This document shows, one piece after another, positions 18,103-27,435 of a stretch of DNA of 64,000 nucleotides (position 1 is the first letter of the stretch; each line of letters starts with the position of its first letter). This DNA is from Halotalea alkalilenta DSM 17697 (lineage in GTDB: Bacteria; Pseudomonadota; Gammaproteobacteria; Pseudomonadales; Halomonadaceae): contig NZ_KK211227.1 in NCBI RefSeq assembly GCF_000621205.1, positions 278,893-342,892 on the forward strand, given 5' to 3'. The notes beneath the pieces are model-generated. The model was not told the DNA's origin. It did no database searches and was given only the letters and a program-made list of their open reading frames with translations. A program made the position numbers and the translations under genes.

Positions 18103-20167
18103 CTACGAATACCTCGACCTTGAGCGTGCGGTCGTCGGGAATCTCGGCCTGAGACATCACCACCAGCCGGTCGAGACGTCGGCGCAGGAAGCGCGACAGC
18201 AGCGGCCGAAGCGGATGCGCCACCACCATCACCGGCGCCAACCCGCGTCCCTCTTGATGATCGATCGCCGCCTGGGCCTGCGCGAGCAGCACATCGGCGA
18301 GCCCGGGCTCGAGGCCACCACCGTTGTTGAGCGCCTGCCCCAGCAGTTTCTCGAGCCCAAACTCGAGACCTATGACCTCGAGGGTGGTGGAAGCGCCGAA
18401 CCACTGCTGGGTAATCGCGCGGCCCAGTGCGATGCGCACCAGGGCGTTGAGTTCGAGCGGATCGGTGGTGGTGGATGCGTGCTCGGCCAGGGCCGCAAGG
18501 ATCGTGCGCATGTCGCGGATCGGCACCTCCTCGGCGAGCAGCAATTGGAGCACCCGGTTGATCACCCCGACGCCGAGCGGCTGCGGCACCACCTCGTCGA
18601 CCAGCGGTTTCGCCGACTCCCCCACCCTGTCGAGCAGCTGCTGGGTCTCCTGACGGCCCAGCAGTTCACTGGCATGTCGACCGAGCAGATGGTTGAGATG
18701 GGTGGCGATCACCGTGCTGGCATCCACCACGGTGTAGCCAAGCACCTGCGCGCGATCGCGCAGCTCGGCGGAGATCCACACCGCCTCGAGGTCGAAGGCC
18801 GGCTCGCGCGTCGGCCGCCCTTCGAGCGCACCGCTGACACCGCCAGGATCGATGGCCAGGAAACTGCCCGGCCACGCCTCCCCGGTGCCGATCTCCACAC
18901 CGTTCAGCGTGATCCGATAGCCCTGCGGCGCGAGGCCAAGGTCGTCGCGGATATGGACCACCGGGGGAAGGAAGCCCAAGTCCTGGGCGAACTTCTTGCG
19001 CACGCCCTTGATCCGCCCGAGGAGTTCGCCACCCTGGCTCCGATCGACCAGCGGAATCAATCTATAGCCTACCTCGAGACCCAAGGGATCGATCAGCGCG
19101 ACGTCCTCCCAGCTGGCATCGAGCGCCTGGTCGCCTTCAGGATTTGCCACGGGCTCAGCCTGTTCAGGTGCCTCGGGGCGGCGCATCAGGTACCAGCCGA
19201 GACCACCCAGCATCGCGGTGAAGAACAGGAACACCAGATTGGGCATGCCGGGCACCATGCCCAGCAGCCCGAGCACGCCGGCGGAGAGCAGCAGCACCCG
19301 CGGATTGGTGAACAGCTGCCCGATCAGCTGGCTGCCAACGTCCTGCTCGGTGCGCACACGGGATACCGTCACCCCGGCGGCGGTAGAGATCACCAGTGCG
19401 GGGATCTGGGCGACCAGACCGTCGCCGATGGTCAAGAGCGTGTAGGCGTGGGCAGCGTCCGAGACCGACATGCCGTGCTGGCCGACGCCGACGATCAGCC
19501 CACCGATGATGTTGACCACCATGATCAAGATGCCGGCGATCGCATCGCCGCGAACGAACTTGCTCGCTCCGTCCATCGAGCCGAAGAAATCAGCCTCCTG
19601 GGTGATCTCAGAGCGCCGGGCGCGAGCGGTCTTCTCATCGATCAAGCCGGCATTGAGGTCGGCGTCGATCGCCATCTGCTTGCCCGGCATCGCATCGAGG
19701 ATGAAACGCGCGCCGACTTCGGCGATACGTCCCGCCCCCTTGGTGATAACCATGAAGTTGATCAACACCAGGATGACGAAGACCACCAGGCCGACGGCGA
19801 AGTTGCCCCCGACGAGAAAGTCGGCGAATGCCTCGATCACCCGCCCCGCGGCATCGCTACCCTCATGGCCGTGCATCAGGATCACTCGGGTGGACGCGAC
19901 GTTGAGCGAGAGCCTGAGCAATGTAGTGAACAGCAGCACCGCCGGGAAGGCAGCGAAATCGAGCGGCCGAGTGGTGAACATCGCGACCAGCAGCACCATG
20001 ATCGACAGCGCGATGTTGAAGGTGAACAGCAAATCCAGCGCGACGGGAGGTAGCGGCAGCACCATCATCGCCAGGATGAGGAGGATCAGTACCGGACCGG
20101 CGAGAAGCTTGAGCGAAGCGCTGGAAGCGAAGCCGCGTTCTCTGGATAAGGTGGCGAGAGGCTTCAT
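18092..20167 (-). CDS. flhA: flagellar export gate protein FlhA
   Basis: The 691-residue protein has about eight N-terminal membrane helices (to about 330), including the FHIPEP signature (TKGAGRIAEVGARFILDAMPGKQ begins near residue 145; only the core is cited). A cytoplasmic four-subdomain part (about 360-690) follows. FlhA forms the nonameric ring that receives chaperone-bound substrates and uses the proton gradient for export. Its start overlaps the flhB stop as ATGA. Confidence 0.97.
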   Translation of the reverse strand: MKPLATLSRERGFASSASLKLLAGPVLILLILAMMVLPLPPVALDLLFTFNIALSIMVLLVAMFTTRPLDFAAFPAVLLFTTLLRLSLNVASTRVILMHGHEGSDAAGRVIEAFADFLVGGNFAVGLVVFVILVLINFMVITKGAGRIAEVGARFILDAMPGKQMAIDADLNAGLIDEKTARARRSEITQEADFFGSMDGASKFVRGDAIAGILIMVVNIIGGLIVGVGQHGMSVSDAAHAYTLLTIGDGLVAQIPALVISTAAGVTVSRVRTEQDVGSQLIGQLFTNPRVLLLSAGVLGLLGMVPGMPNLVFLFFTAMLGGLGWYLMRRPEAPEQAEPVANPEGDQALDASWEDVALIDPLGLEVGYRLIPLVDRSQGGELLGRIKGVRKKFAQDLGFLPPVVHIRDDLGLAPQGYRITLNGVEIGTGEAWPGSFLAIDPGGVSGALEGRPTREPAFDLEAVWISAELRDRAQVLGYTVVDASTVIATHLNHLLGRHASELLGRQETQQLLDRVGESAKPLVDEVVPQPLGVGVINRVLQLLLAEEVPIRDMRTILAALAEHASTTTDPLELNALVRIALGRAITQQWFGASTTLEVIGLEFGLEKLLGQALNNGGGLEPGLADVLLAQAQAAIDHQEGRGLAPVMVVAHPLRPLLSRFLRRRLDRLVVMSQAEIPDDRTLKVEVFVGGQ

Positions 20168-21324
20168 CGGTCAGCGCTTCCTGGCATGGGGGGATCGGGG
20201 TCGACGCTGAGCGCCGAGGGAATGGGCAGGTCGACAGGGGCCATGGGAGGCGCCTCGCCCTCGCGCGCAGCGAGCGCCAGCCGGTGCACCCAGGCCAGCA
20301 CCTCAGCCACCGCGGCATAGAGCCCAGCGGGAATCTCACGCTCCAGATCGCAATGACGATAGAGCGCACGCGCCAGCGGCGGCGCCTCGAGCAGCGGCAC
20401 TCGATGCTCCCCCGCCACCGCCCGGATCCTGGCCGCGATCTCATCGGCTCCCTTGGCCACCAGCCTCGGCACCGCCATGCCCGCTTCGTAGCGCAGCGCC
20501 ACCGCATAGTGGCTGGGGTTGGTGATCACCACGCTGGCCTTGGGTACCTCGCTCATCATCCGCCGCCTCGCGACCGCCTGCTGCTGCTGACGAATCCGCG
20601 CCTTGAGATGGGGATCGCCCTCGTTTTCCTTATGTTCGCGGCGTATCTCATCGCGGCTCATGCGCAGCTTGCGATGATGGCTGAACAGCTGATACGGAAC
20701 GTCGATCAGCACGACGATGATGAACGCGAGCAGGATCAGCACCGAGCACATCGCCACCAGCCCCAGCGCGTCCGCGATCGCCGAGCCGATCGACTGCTGC
20801 GCCAGCCCGAGCAGTGCCTGGCGTTGATAGCCGATGAACAGCCAAGCGACACAGGCGATGAGAACCGTCTTCGCCACCGCTTTGGCGAGTTCCGCGAGGG
20901 CCTGGTGGGAGAATATGCGCTTGAACCCCTTGAGCGGATTGAGCCGCTTGGGATCGGGAGAGAGCGACTTGGCCGACATCAACCAGCCGCCCAGAGCCAG
21001 CGGCGCGATGAACGCAGCGATCGCCAACGCCCCCAGGACCGGCGCCAGCGCCAACCCCACCTGGATCAGCAGCCCCCCCACGTGCCGCATGGCGAGGGAG
21101 GGGTCGAAGACCAGCGCATGATCGAAGCGCAATCCCTCAGTGACGGCCATGCCCATGCGATCGAACATCCACGGAGCGAGAAACCACATCGAAGCGACGC
21201 CGGTGACCAGCACCGTGAAAGTGGAAAGCTCGCGGGAACGGGCGATCTGGCCATCCTCGCGCGCCTTGTCGAGCCGCCTTGGAGTGGCCTGTTCGGTCTT
21301 TTCCTGATCGTTCTCTTCCGCCAT
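20164..21324 (-). CDS. flhB: flagellar export switch protein FlhB
   Basis: The 386-residue product has the conserved N-terminus (EENDQEKTEQATPRRLDKAR), four membrane helices (about 30-210), and a cytoplasmic domain with the autocleavage site region VVITNPSHYAVALRYEAG (about 268-285). The usual site reads NPTH; here it is NPSH. The C-terminal subdomain ends IPAGLYAAVAEVLAWVHRL. FlhB switches export from rod/hook to filament substrates together with FliK. The ATG at 21324 gives the standard N-terminus; longer reading frames enter the repeat region. Confidence 0.96.
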   Translation of the reverse strand: MAEENDQEKTEQATPRRLDKAREDGQIARSRELSTFTVLVTGVASMWFLAPWMFDRMGMAVTEGLRFDHALVFDPSLAMRHVGGLLIQVGLALAPVLGALAIAAFIAPLALGGWLMSAKSLSPDPKRLNPLKGFKRIFSHQALAELAKAVAKTVLIACVAWLFIGYQRQALLGLAQQSIGSAIADALGLVAMCSVLILLAFIIVVLIDVPYQLFSHHRKLRMSRDEIRREHKENEGDPHLKARIRQQQQAVARRRMMSEVPKASVVITNPSHYAVALRYEAGMAVPRLVAKGADEIAARIRAVAGEHRVPLLEAPPLARALYRHCDLEREIPAGLYAAVAEVLAWVHRLALAAREGEAPPMAPVDLPIPSALSVDPDPPMPGSADR

Positions 21325-22067
21325 CGAATGCTGCCGCTTCGCGCAGCGCCGCGCGCGCCGCCTCTTTTCGATCCTGCGATCATAGAAGCAGCGAAAGCAC
21401 ACGCATTGGCCGAACAAAACATCCAACGATGGGCTATTCGAGCGATAGGGCCCCACACGGACCCGAGAAGGGAGAATCCCACCCATTCGCCCCGAGGGCG
21501 AAGAACCAGCATCGAAGGACCGAGCGGCAGCGCCGAGGCCGTGGTTCGACTCGAGATGTTTCCGAGCACCCTGAGCGAGCGCAGCGAGCCGAAGGGTCCT
21601 CGCCGGCTACCCGAGCATCCTGAGTAAGCGAAGCGCATCGAAGGACACGAACGGATTAGTCCCCACCCGTTCGTCCCGAGCGGCGTTCCTGCGCGCCAAG
21701 GCATCGGTTCAATGCGAGACTTGGGAACGCCAGTCGAGGGATCGAGCAGCGGCGCCGAGGCCGTGGTTCGACTCGAGATGTTTCCGAGCACCCTGAGCGA
21801 GCGCAGCGAGCCGAAGGGTCCTCGCCGGCTCACCACGAATGGTTGATAAGTCCGTTCGTCCCGAGCGGCGTTCCTACGCGCCAAGGCATCGGTTCAATGC
21901 GAGACTTGGGAACGCCAGTCGAGGGATCGAGCGGCGGCGCCAAGGCCGTGGTTCGACTCGAGATGTTTCCGAGCACCCTGAGCGAGCGCAGCGAGCCGAA
22001 GGGTCCTCGCCGGCTATCCGGGCATCTCCAACAAGAAGCACGGCGAGAGACACTGACGATCAGGGTT
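21325..22067. repeat. composite intergenic repeat array, copies B-D, between cheZ and flhB
   Basis: There is no gene here. Three copies of module R1 lie at 21535-21608, 21757-21830 and 21942-22015, nearly identical over 74 bases. Two copies of module R2 (21667-21746 and 21852-21930) alternate with them. R2 holds an inverted repeat, GGCGTTCC paired with GGGAACGCC. R1 contains the quasi-palindrome CCCTGAGCGAGC...GAGCCGAAGGG. One more R1/R2 pair lies at 5953-6230. The array sits in the otherwise operon-like run from cheZ to flhB and may stop or attenuate transcription. Confidence 0.85.
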
Positions 22068-22742
22068 TCAGAAGCCGAGGCTGTCCAGCAGGTCGTCGAC
22101 CTGACTCTGGTTGCTGGCGACGTCGTCCCTGCGCGCGGGGTTGATCTGCGGGCCCTCGAGGTCTTCCTCCTTCGGGCTCGGCTTGGCGACTCCATTGCGT
22201 TCGGGCATGTAGTCGAGCAGCACCTGGATCAGCTCGCTCTCGAGCGTTCGCATGCTCTCCACCATCCGCATGACCATCTGGCCGCTGAGATCCTGGAACT
22301 CCTGGGCCATGACCACTTCGAGCAGCCGCTTGCTGGTCGCGTCGGTATCCGCTGGCACATTGCCGAGATAGCGACGTGTGTCGCTGACCAGGCGTTTGGC
22401 CTGCTCGCTGTCCAGCGGCGCGTCGAACCACTGCTGCCAGCGCTGGTCGAGCAATTTGGCCTGTTCACCGAGACGGTCCTGCAGCGGCTGCGCGGCTTCG
22501 ATCGCGTTGAGCGAGCGGTTGGCGGCGTTCTCCATGGCGCTCGAGATGTAGTGGAGCCGATCGCAAACGTCGGGAATCGCTTCGGCGGCATGCTCGACGT
22601 GCTGATCGAGCCCGAGCCCCTTGAGACTCTCATGCAGTGAACGTGCGAGCCGCCCGATCCGATCGAGAAGCTCCTCCTCGTCTACGTCACTCTGTTGTTG
22701 CGCGCCACGACGCTTGGCGCCCTTGTCAGCCCTAGTGCTCAT
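22068..22742 (-). CDS. cheZ: CheY-P phosphatase CheZ
   Basis: The 224-residue protein has a central long helical hairpin with MAQEFQDLSGQMVMRM (about 145-160), where the Gln of DLSGQ is the expected catalytic residue. The extreme C-terminal peptide QVDDLLDSLGF is the CheY-P binding tail. CheZ speeds dephosphorylation of CheY. It is the last gene of the chemotaxis run and follows cheY by 48 bases. Both functional motifs are intact. Confidence 0.95.
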   Translation of the reverse strand: MSTRADKGAKRRGAQQQSDVDEEELLDRIGRLARSLHESLKGLGLDQHVEHAAEAIPDVCDRLHYISSAMENAANRSLNAIEAAQPLQDRLGEQAKLLDQRWQQWFDAPLDSEQAKRLVSDTRRYLGNVPADTDATSKRLLEVVMAQEFQDLSGQMVMRMVESMRTLESELIQVLLDYMPERNGVAKPSPKEEDLEGPQINPARRDDVASNQSQVDDLLDSLGF

Positions 22743-22790
22743 CGCATCCTCCTGCGCGTGTCCCTTCCAGCCGGCTCTACCACACCCGCG

Positions 22791-23180
22791 TCATTTTTCG
22801 AGCTTGGCGAATATCTTGTTGAGCTTTTCCTCGAGCGTGCCCGCGGTGAAGGGCTTCACCACATAGCCGTTGGCGCCCGCCTGCGCTGCGGCGATGATGT
22901 TCTCCTTGCGCGCCTCGGCGGTCACCATCAGCACGGGCAGGGAGGAGAGCGCAGGGTCGGCGCGGATCTGCTTGAGCATCTCCAGGCCGTCGAGGTTGGG
23001 CATGTTCCAGTCCGAAACGACGAAGTCGAAGCCTCCCGCGCGCAGACGCTCGAGCGCCTGCTGCCCATCCTCGGCTTCTTCGACGTTCTGGTAGCCGAGC
23101 TCCTTGAGTAGGTTGCGCACGATGCGCCGCATAGTGGGGAAATCATCCACTACCAGGAAATTGATTTGCTTGTCGGCCAT
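22791..23180 (-). CDS. cheY: chemotaxis response regulator CheY
   Basis: This is a single 129-residue receiver domain. Acidic pocket residues are at about 12-13 (VVDDF), the phospho-acceptor is Asp57 in VVSDWNMPN, the threonine is in MVTAEARKE (about 87), and the lysine is in YVVKPF (about 109). Phospho-CheY binds FliM and changes rotor direction. Length and residue numbering agree with E. coli CheY. It lies between cheB (88-base gap) and cheZ. Confidence 0.97.
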   Translation of the reverse strand: MADKQINFLVVDDFPTMRRIVRNLLKELGYQNVEEAEDGQQALERLRAGGFDFVVSDWNMPNLDGLEMLKQIRADPALSSLPVLMVTAEARKENIIAAAQAGANGYVVKPFTAGTLEEKLNKIFAKLEK

Positions 23181-23268
23181 GGGTGTCTCCTTACCGCAGC
23201 CAGATGAAGGTCAAACCGGTATTCAATGTCGCCGTACCGCCCGCCGGTTCGGGCGCTGGCCTAACCAA

Positions 23269-24342
23269 TCAGTCGAGTCCGCCGCGCTCGGGTGGCTCGA
23301 GCAGGGCGCCGGCGATCGACCCCAGCGGCAGCACGCGGGCGATCGCGCCGCATGCCGCGGCTTCCCGCGGCATGCCGTAGACCACCGAGCTCGCCTCGTC
23401 CTGGCCGATCGTCATCGCTCCTTTTCGACGCAGCGCGAGCATCTCGCGCGCGCCATCGCGCCCCATACCGGTCAAGATCACCGCGCACAGGCTGGGGCCT
23501 GCGAAACGCTTGAGCGACTCGAACATCGAGTCGACCGAGGGTCGATGCCGATTCACCGGCTCGCCGTCGTCGAGCCCCAGGTGCCAGTGATCCGCCGTGC
23601 CGAGCACGCGCAGATGATGGCTGCCCGGCGCGATGTAGGCGGTTCCAGGCCGCAGCGCCTCCCCATGCTCCGCCTCCTTGACGTGGAGTCGACAGAGCCG
23701 GTCGAGCCGCTCGGCGAACGAGTGGGTGAATCCAGCGGGCATGTGCTGGGTGATCACGATCGGCGGCATATCGGCCGGCAGCGGTTCGAGCACTTGCCGG
23801 ATCGCCTCGGTACCGCCGGTGGAGGCGCCGATCGCGATCAGCCGGAAGCCGGCGCCCGCACGTCGCGTCAGCATCGGGCTCGCCTGCCCGCCCACGTGCA
23901 GACGGCGCGGTTTGGACTGCGCCGCTGCGCGCAGCTTGTCCGCCACCCGTTGGGCGTAGTGCTCCATGCCCTCGCCGCGCGAGCTGCCGGGCTTGGCGAC
24001 GAAGTCGACCGCTCCCAGCTCGAGGGCGCGCAGCGTGATCTCCGATCCCCGCTGGGTCAGCGTCGAAACCATTACGACCGGCATCGGCCGCAGCCGCATC
24101 AAACGCTCGAGGAAGTCGAGCCCGTCCATGTGCGGCATCTCGACGTCGAGAGTGATCACATCCGGTGCATGACGCTTGATCAGATCCCGCGCGACCAGCG
24201 GATCAGGCGCTGTCGCGACCATCTCCATATCCGGCTCGGCATTGACCATATCGGTCAGCAGGCGCCGCATCAGCGCCGAGTCATCCACCGCCAGCACGCG
24301 GATTTTCCGCCCGTCCTGCAGCCCCACCCCTTCGCCATTCAT
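23269..24342 (-). CDS. cheB: chemotaxis glutamate methylesterase/deamidase CheB
   Basis: The 357-residue product has an N-terminal receiver domain (about 14-120) with phospho-acceptor Asp66 in [12 protein letters not shown]. The C-terminal methylesterase domain (about 165-350) carries the catalytic triad motifs [10 protein letters not shown] (Ser), [10 protein letters not shown] (His) and TGMGRDGA (Asp). Phosphorylated CheB removes methyl groups from receptors. It lies between cheD and cheY. Confidence 0.97.
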   Translation of the reverse strand: MNGEGVGLQDGRKIRVLAVDDSALMRRLLTDMVNAEPDMEMVATAPDPLVARDLIKRHAPDVITLDVEMPHMDGLDFLERLMRLRPMPVVMVSTLTQRGSEITLRALELGAVDFVAKPGSSRGEGMEHYAQRVADKLRAAAQSKPRRLHVGGQASPMLTRRAGAGFRLIAIGASTGGTEAIRQVLEPLPADMPPIVITQHMPAGFTHSFAERLDRLCRLHVKEAEHGEALRPGTAYIAPGSHHLRVLGTADHWHLGLDDGEPVNRHRPSVDSMFESLKRFAGPSLCAVILTGMGRDGAREMLALRRKGAMTIGQDEASSVVYGMPREAAACGAIARVLPLGSIAGALLEPPERGGLD

Positions 24343-24354
24343 GGCGCCTCTCCC

Positions 24355-24957
24355 TTATCCACCCGGCTCGATCAAACCGGTGACGGTAACCTGATCAATC
24401 TTTCCTTCACGTACGCCCAAGCGCCGTACCCTCACCCGCCCGGATTCGGTATCGAACAGCACCCTGCGTGCCTGCCGGCCTTCCAGATCGCTCGCGACCA
24501 GCCGCAGACCATGGGCCGCGACGAACGCCTCCGCGCAGCGGGCATTCAACTCGCCTACCCTCAACACCGACTGCGCGACGCCGGTCAACCCCGAAGCGCC
24601 CCCGAACAGCTTGGCTTCGAGCCGATCGGGCCGGGCCCCGGCGCGTACCATCGTCGCGATCAGCACCGCACAGGAGGTATTGCCGTAGCGCATGCCGTGG
24701 GCGCGCTTCACCGCCAACGGTGCATCGCCCGGAAGCAGGAAATGGTTCATCGCCGCCACCTTGGTCACCGGGTCGAACAGGCACAGCGCAACGCATGAAC
24801 CCAGTACGGTGCACAGCGGCTCACCAGCGACGCTGACGTAGTACTCACCGGGCAGCAGCTTGACCGCGGCCGCATTGACCAGCGGCTCGTAGTAGCGATG
24901 TGTGGCCCGCCATCCGTCGAGCTCGACGCCTTCGATCGCCCCGGATAGTCGTCTCAA
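24355..24957 (-). CDS. cheD: chemoreceptor glutamine deamidase CheD
   Basis: The 200-residue CheD-family protein has the catalytic Cys in VLGSCVALCLFD (about residue 48), the His in MNHFLLPGD (about 65), and the AKLFGGASGL segment. CheD deamidates receptor glutamines and in some species assists CheC-type phosphatases; no CheC is seen here. The start is TTG at 24957, which overlaps the cheR stop as TTGA. No in-frame ATG or GTG precedes the conserved region, and the resulting length fits the family. It lies between cheR and cheB, an insertion relative to the E. coli order. Confidence 0.9.
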   Translation of the reverse strand: MRRLSGAIEGVELDGWRATHRYYEPLVNAAAVKLLPGEYYVSVAGEPLCTVLGSCVALCLFDPVTKVAAMNHFLLPGDAPLAVKRAHGMRYGNTSCAVLIATMVRAGARPDRLEAKLFGGASGLTGVAQSVLRVGELNARCAEAFVAAHGLRLVASDLEGRQARRVLFDTESGRVRVRRLGVREGKIDQVTVTGLIEPGG

Positions 24958-25799
24958 GGCGCCACTCGCTGGTAGATCGTGTTGCGGGTCAGGCGCAGCG
25001 CCTGGGTCTGGCGGCTGAAATTCTCCGAATGACCGGCGAAGAACAGACCGCCCGGCACCAGCCGCTGGGCGAAACGCTCGAGCAGCCGGGTCTGCGCTTC
25101 CCGATCGAAATAGATCATGATGTTGCGGCAGAAGATCGCATCGAACCCTTCGTCGATCCCCCACTGCGGATCCATCAGATTGAGCCTTCGGTACTCGATC
25201 ATGCCCAGCAGCTCGGGGCGTGCCTTGGCCCAGCCGGAACGCTCGCCGGTGCCGCGCAGGAAGAAGCGCCTCAGCCGCGCCTCGCCCATCGCCTGCGCTG
25301 CGGCAAGCGGGTAGACCCCTGCCCTGGCGCGCTCCAGCGCCTGGGTATCGATGTCGGTCGCCAGCAGGCGCGAGCGAGCGGCCGACTCACCGAGCGTCTC
25401 GCACAGCGTCATCGCAATCGACAGCGGCTCCTCCCCGGTCGAGCTGGCGCAGCACCAGATACGCGGGGGCCGCCCCAAGCCACGCACATGGTCGGCCAGC
25501 AAGGGAAAGTGGGCCGGCTCGCGAAAGAAGGCGGTCAGATTGGTGGTCAACGCGTTGACGAAGTATTCCCACTCCTCGGCGTCGGCGCGCTCGAGCAATG
25601 CCAAGTAACTGTCGAAGCGCGCAAGCCCCAGCGCCCTCAACCGCTTGGCGAGCCGCGAGTAGGCCATCTCGCGCTTGTGCTCGGCCAGGGAGATACCCGC
25701 CCGGCGCCGGATGTAGTCACGGATGCGCTGGAAGTCCTCATCGCTCATCACCAGATCCCGGCTCACGGGTTCCGTCGTCCCTACTCCCCGCGCCTGCAT
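24954..25799 (-). CDS. cheR: chemotaxis protein methyltransferase CheR
   Basis: The 281-residue protein has the N-terminal helical domain (about 15-80, with GISLAEHKREMAYSRLAKRL) and a SAM-binding domain containing NLTAFFREPAHF, the CCASSTGEEPLSIAM glycine-rich loop, and DAIFCRNIMIYF. CheR methylates receptor glutamates. The ATG at 25799 is used; a TTG at 25805 that overlaps the preceding stop is the alternative. Its own stop overlaps the cheD start. Confidence 0.95.
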   Translation of the reverse strand: MQARGVGTTEPVSRDLVMSDEDFQRIRDYIRRRAGISLAEHKREMAYSRLAKRLRALGLARFDSYLALLERADAEEWEYFVNALTTNLTAFFREPAHFPLLADHVRGLGRPPRIWCCASSTGEEPLSIAMTLCETLGESAARSRLLATDIDTQALERARAGVYPLAAAQAMGEARLRRFFLRGTGERSGWAKARPELLGMIEYRRLNLMDPQWGIDEGFDAIFCRNIMIYFDREAQTRLLERFAQRLVPGGLFFAGHSENFSRQTQALRLTRNTIYQRVAP

Positions 25800-25801
25800 G
25801 C

Positions 25802-27433
25802 TCAATGGACCATGTCGGTGGTTGCGACCGCGCCGGTACGCGCGCCAAAGCCGCGGGCGGAGCGACGCTCTTTCTGTCTGGTGCCAGCGCGGAAGCCAGC
25901 GATCGTGGCGTCGAGCGCATCGGCCTCGGACTTGAGCTCGCGCCCGGAGATGCCCAGGCTCTCCACCAGTGCGACGTTCTGCTGTACCGCACTGTCGACG
26001 CTTCGCATCGCATCGCTGACCTGAGCGATGCCCTCGCTCTGCTCCTTCGAAACGGAGGAGATCTCGGCGATGATCTGGTTGACCCGCTGGGTCGAATCGA
26101 CGATCGCGCTCATGGTCTCCCCCGCTGCGGCAGCCTCCTGGCTACCACCATCGATCTTGGTGCGGGTGTCCTCGACCAGCGAGGCGACACGGCGCGCGGC
26201 ATCGGCGCTTTTGTTCGCCAGCGCCCGAACCTCACCGGCCACCACCGCGAAACCCCGGCCTTGCTCGCCAGCGCGTGCAGCCTCGACTGAAGCATTGAGC
26301 GCGAGCAGATTGGTCTGAAAGGCGATCGAGTCGATCATCCCGACGATCTCGCTGATCTGGCGAGAAGACGCACGCACTTCGTCCATCGTCGTCACCATCC
26401 GCGCGATGTCCCGACCGCCGCGTTCGACCGTGGTACTCGCCTGCTCGACCAGGGCATGCGCCTGGCGGGCACGCTCGGCATTCAGCTCCACCGCCTCGGT
26501 GAGACGATCGAGACTGGCGCTGGTCTGGCGCATCGATACCAGCTCCTCCTGGGTCCGATGCTCCAGCTCCCGACTGCCCGTGCTGACGGTCTCGCAGCGC
26601 CCGTGCAGGGTCGAAGAAGCGCTATGAACCCCTTCCAGCAGGTTGAGCTGGCTTTTGGCCTGTAGCGCCTGGGCGGCGAACAGCCGCCCCAGCTCGTCAT
26701 CGCCGCGGCTGCCGAACTCGACCAGCAGATCCCCCGCGGCGAGCCGGATGGACATCTCCCGCAGTTGGCGCAGCCCGGACAATACACGTCGCTCCACCCG
26801 CCAAACGGCGTAAGCGACCAGCGCGATCGCCGCGCACAGGGCTGCTAAGACGGCCAAGGAGGGGCGCTCCTGCAGGGAGACGACGCCCAGCAGCGCAAGC
26901 AACAGCAGCATGGCGCCAGCCAACGGCAGCGTCAGCGATTTGCTCAGGCTGGGCCTGCGCCAGCGCATCAGCCAACCGAGCACGCCCGGGCGGGTGAAGC
27001 CACCATCGCGCACCTTGAGGCGCGCACCGCGCTGGATCGCCGCATAGCCGCGCGCGGCCTGGGATATCTCCTCGATGCTCGGTTTGACGCGAATGGAGGC
27101 ATAGCCAATGCACCGGCCCGCCTCGAACACCGGGCTCACATAGGCGCGAACCCAGTAGAAACCGCCGTTCTTGCGCCGGTTCTTGACCAGCCCCACCCAG
27201 GTGCGCCCGGCGCGCAGCGTACGCCAGAAATCAGCGAAAGCGATTCTCGGCATGTCCGGATGGCGAACGATGTTGTGCGGTGCACCGTAGAGCTCATCGA
27301 TCGAGTAGCCGCTGGCCTCGACGAACGCTTTGTTGGCATAGACGATGGTGCTGTCCAGATCGGTTCTGGAGTAGAGATACTGGCTTTCGCCAAGCACGTA
27401 CTCGCGGCCGTCGGTAGCCTGATGCAGCGCCAT
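25802..27433 (-). CDS. Aer-like PAS-containing methyl-accepting chemotaxis protein
   Basis: The 543-residue product starts with a PAS domain (about 18-115) with NIVRHPDMPR and FYWVRAYVSPV, as in the FAD-binding aerotaxis receptor Aer. A membrane hairpin (about 165-205) follows, then a HAMP-like stretch and the signalling coiled coil (about 270-500), whose hairpin tip contains IAFQTNLLALNASVEAARAGE. There is no periplasmic domain and no C-terminal NWETF-type CheR docking peptide. It probably senses redox or oxygen state. The ATG at 27433 has GGAG 8 bases upstream. It is the only receptor in the window and occupies the slot of tar/tap in E. coli. Confidence 0.92.
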   Translation of the reverse strand: MALHQATDGREYVLGESQYLYSRTDLDSTIVYANKAFVEASGYSIDELYGAPHNIVRHPDMPRIAFADFWRTLRAGRTWVGLVKNRRKNGGFYWVRAYVSPVFEAGRCIGYASIRVKPSIEEISQAARGYAAIQRGARLKVRDGGFTRPGVLGWLMRWRRPSLSKSLTLPLAGAMLLLLALLGVVSLQERPSLAVLAALCAAIALVAYAVWRVERRVLSGLRQLREMSIRLAAGDLLVEFGSRGDDELGRLFAAQALQAKSQLNLLEGVHSASSTLHGRCETVSTGSRELEHRTQEELVSMRQTSASLDRLTEAVELNAERARQAHALVEQASTTVERGGRDIARMVTTMDEVRASSRQISEIVGMIDSIAFQTNLLALNASVEAARAGEQGRGFAVVAGEVRALANKSADAARRVASLVEDTRTKIDGGSQEAAAAGETMSAIVDSTQRVNQIIAEISSVSKEQSEGIAQVSDAMRSVDSAVQQNVALVESLGISGRELKSEADALDATIAGFRAGTRQKERRSARGFGARTGAVATTDMVH

Positions 27434-27435
27434 GG

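Noticed and set aside
17918-20053. 711-codon frame opposite flhA
   Set aside because: Rich in His, Gln, Asp and Arg as expected of an antisense shadow of a GC-rich gene; flhA is certain.
23104-24798. 564-codon plus-strand frame opposite cheB and cheD
   Set aside because: Low-complexity shadow composition; the coding strand carries complete CheB and CheD motifs.
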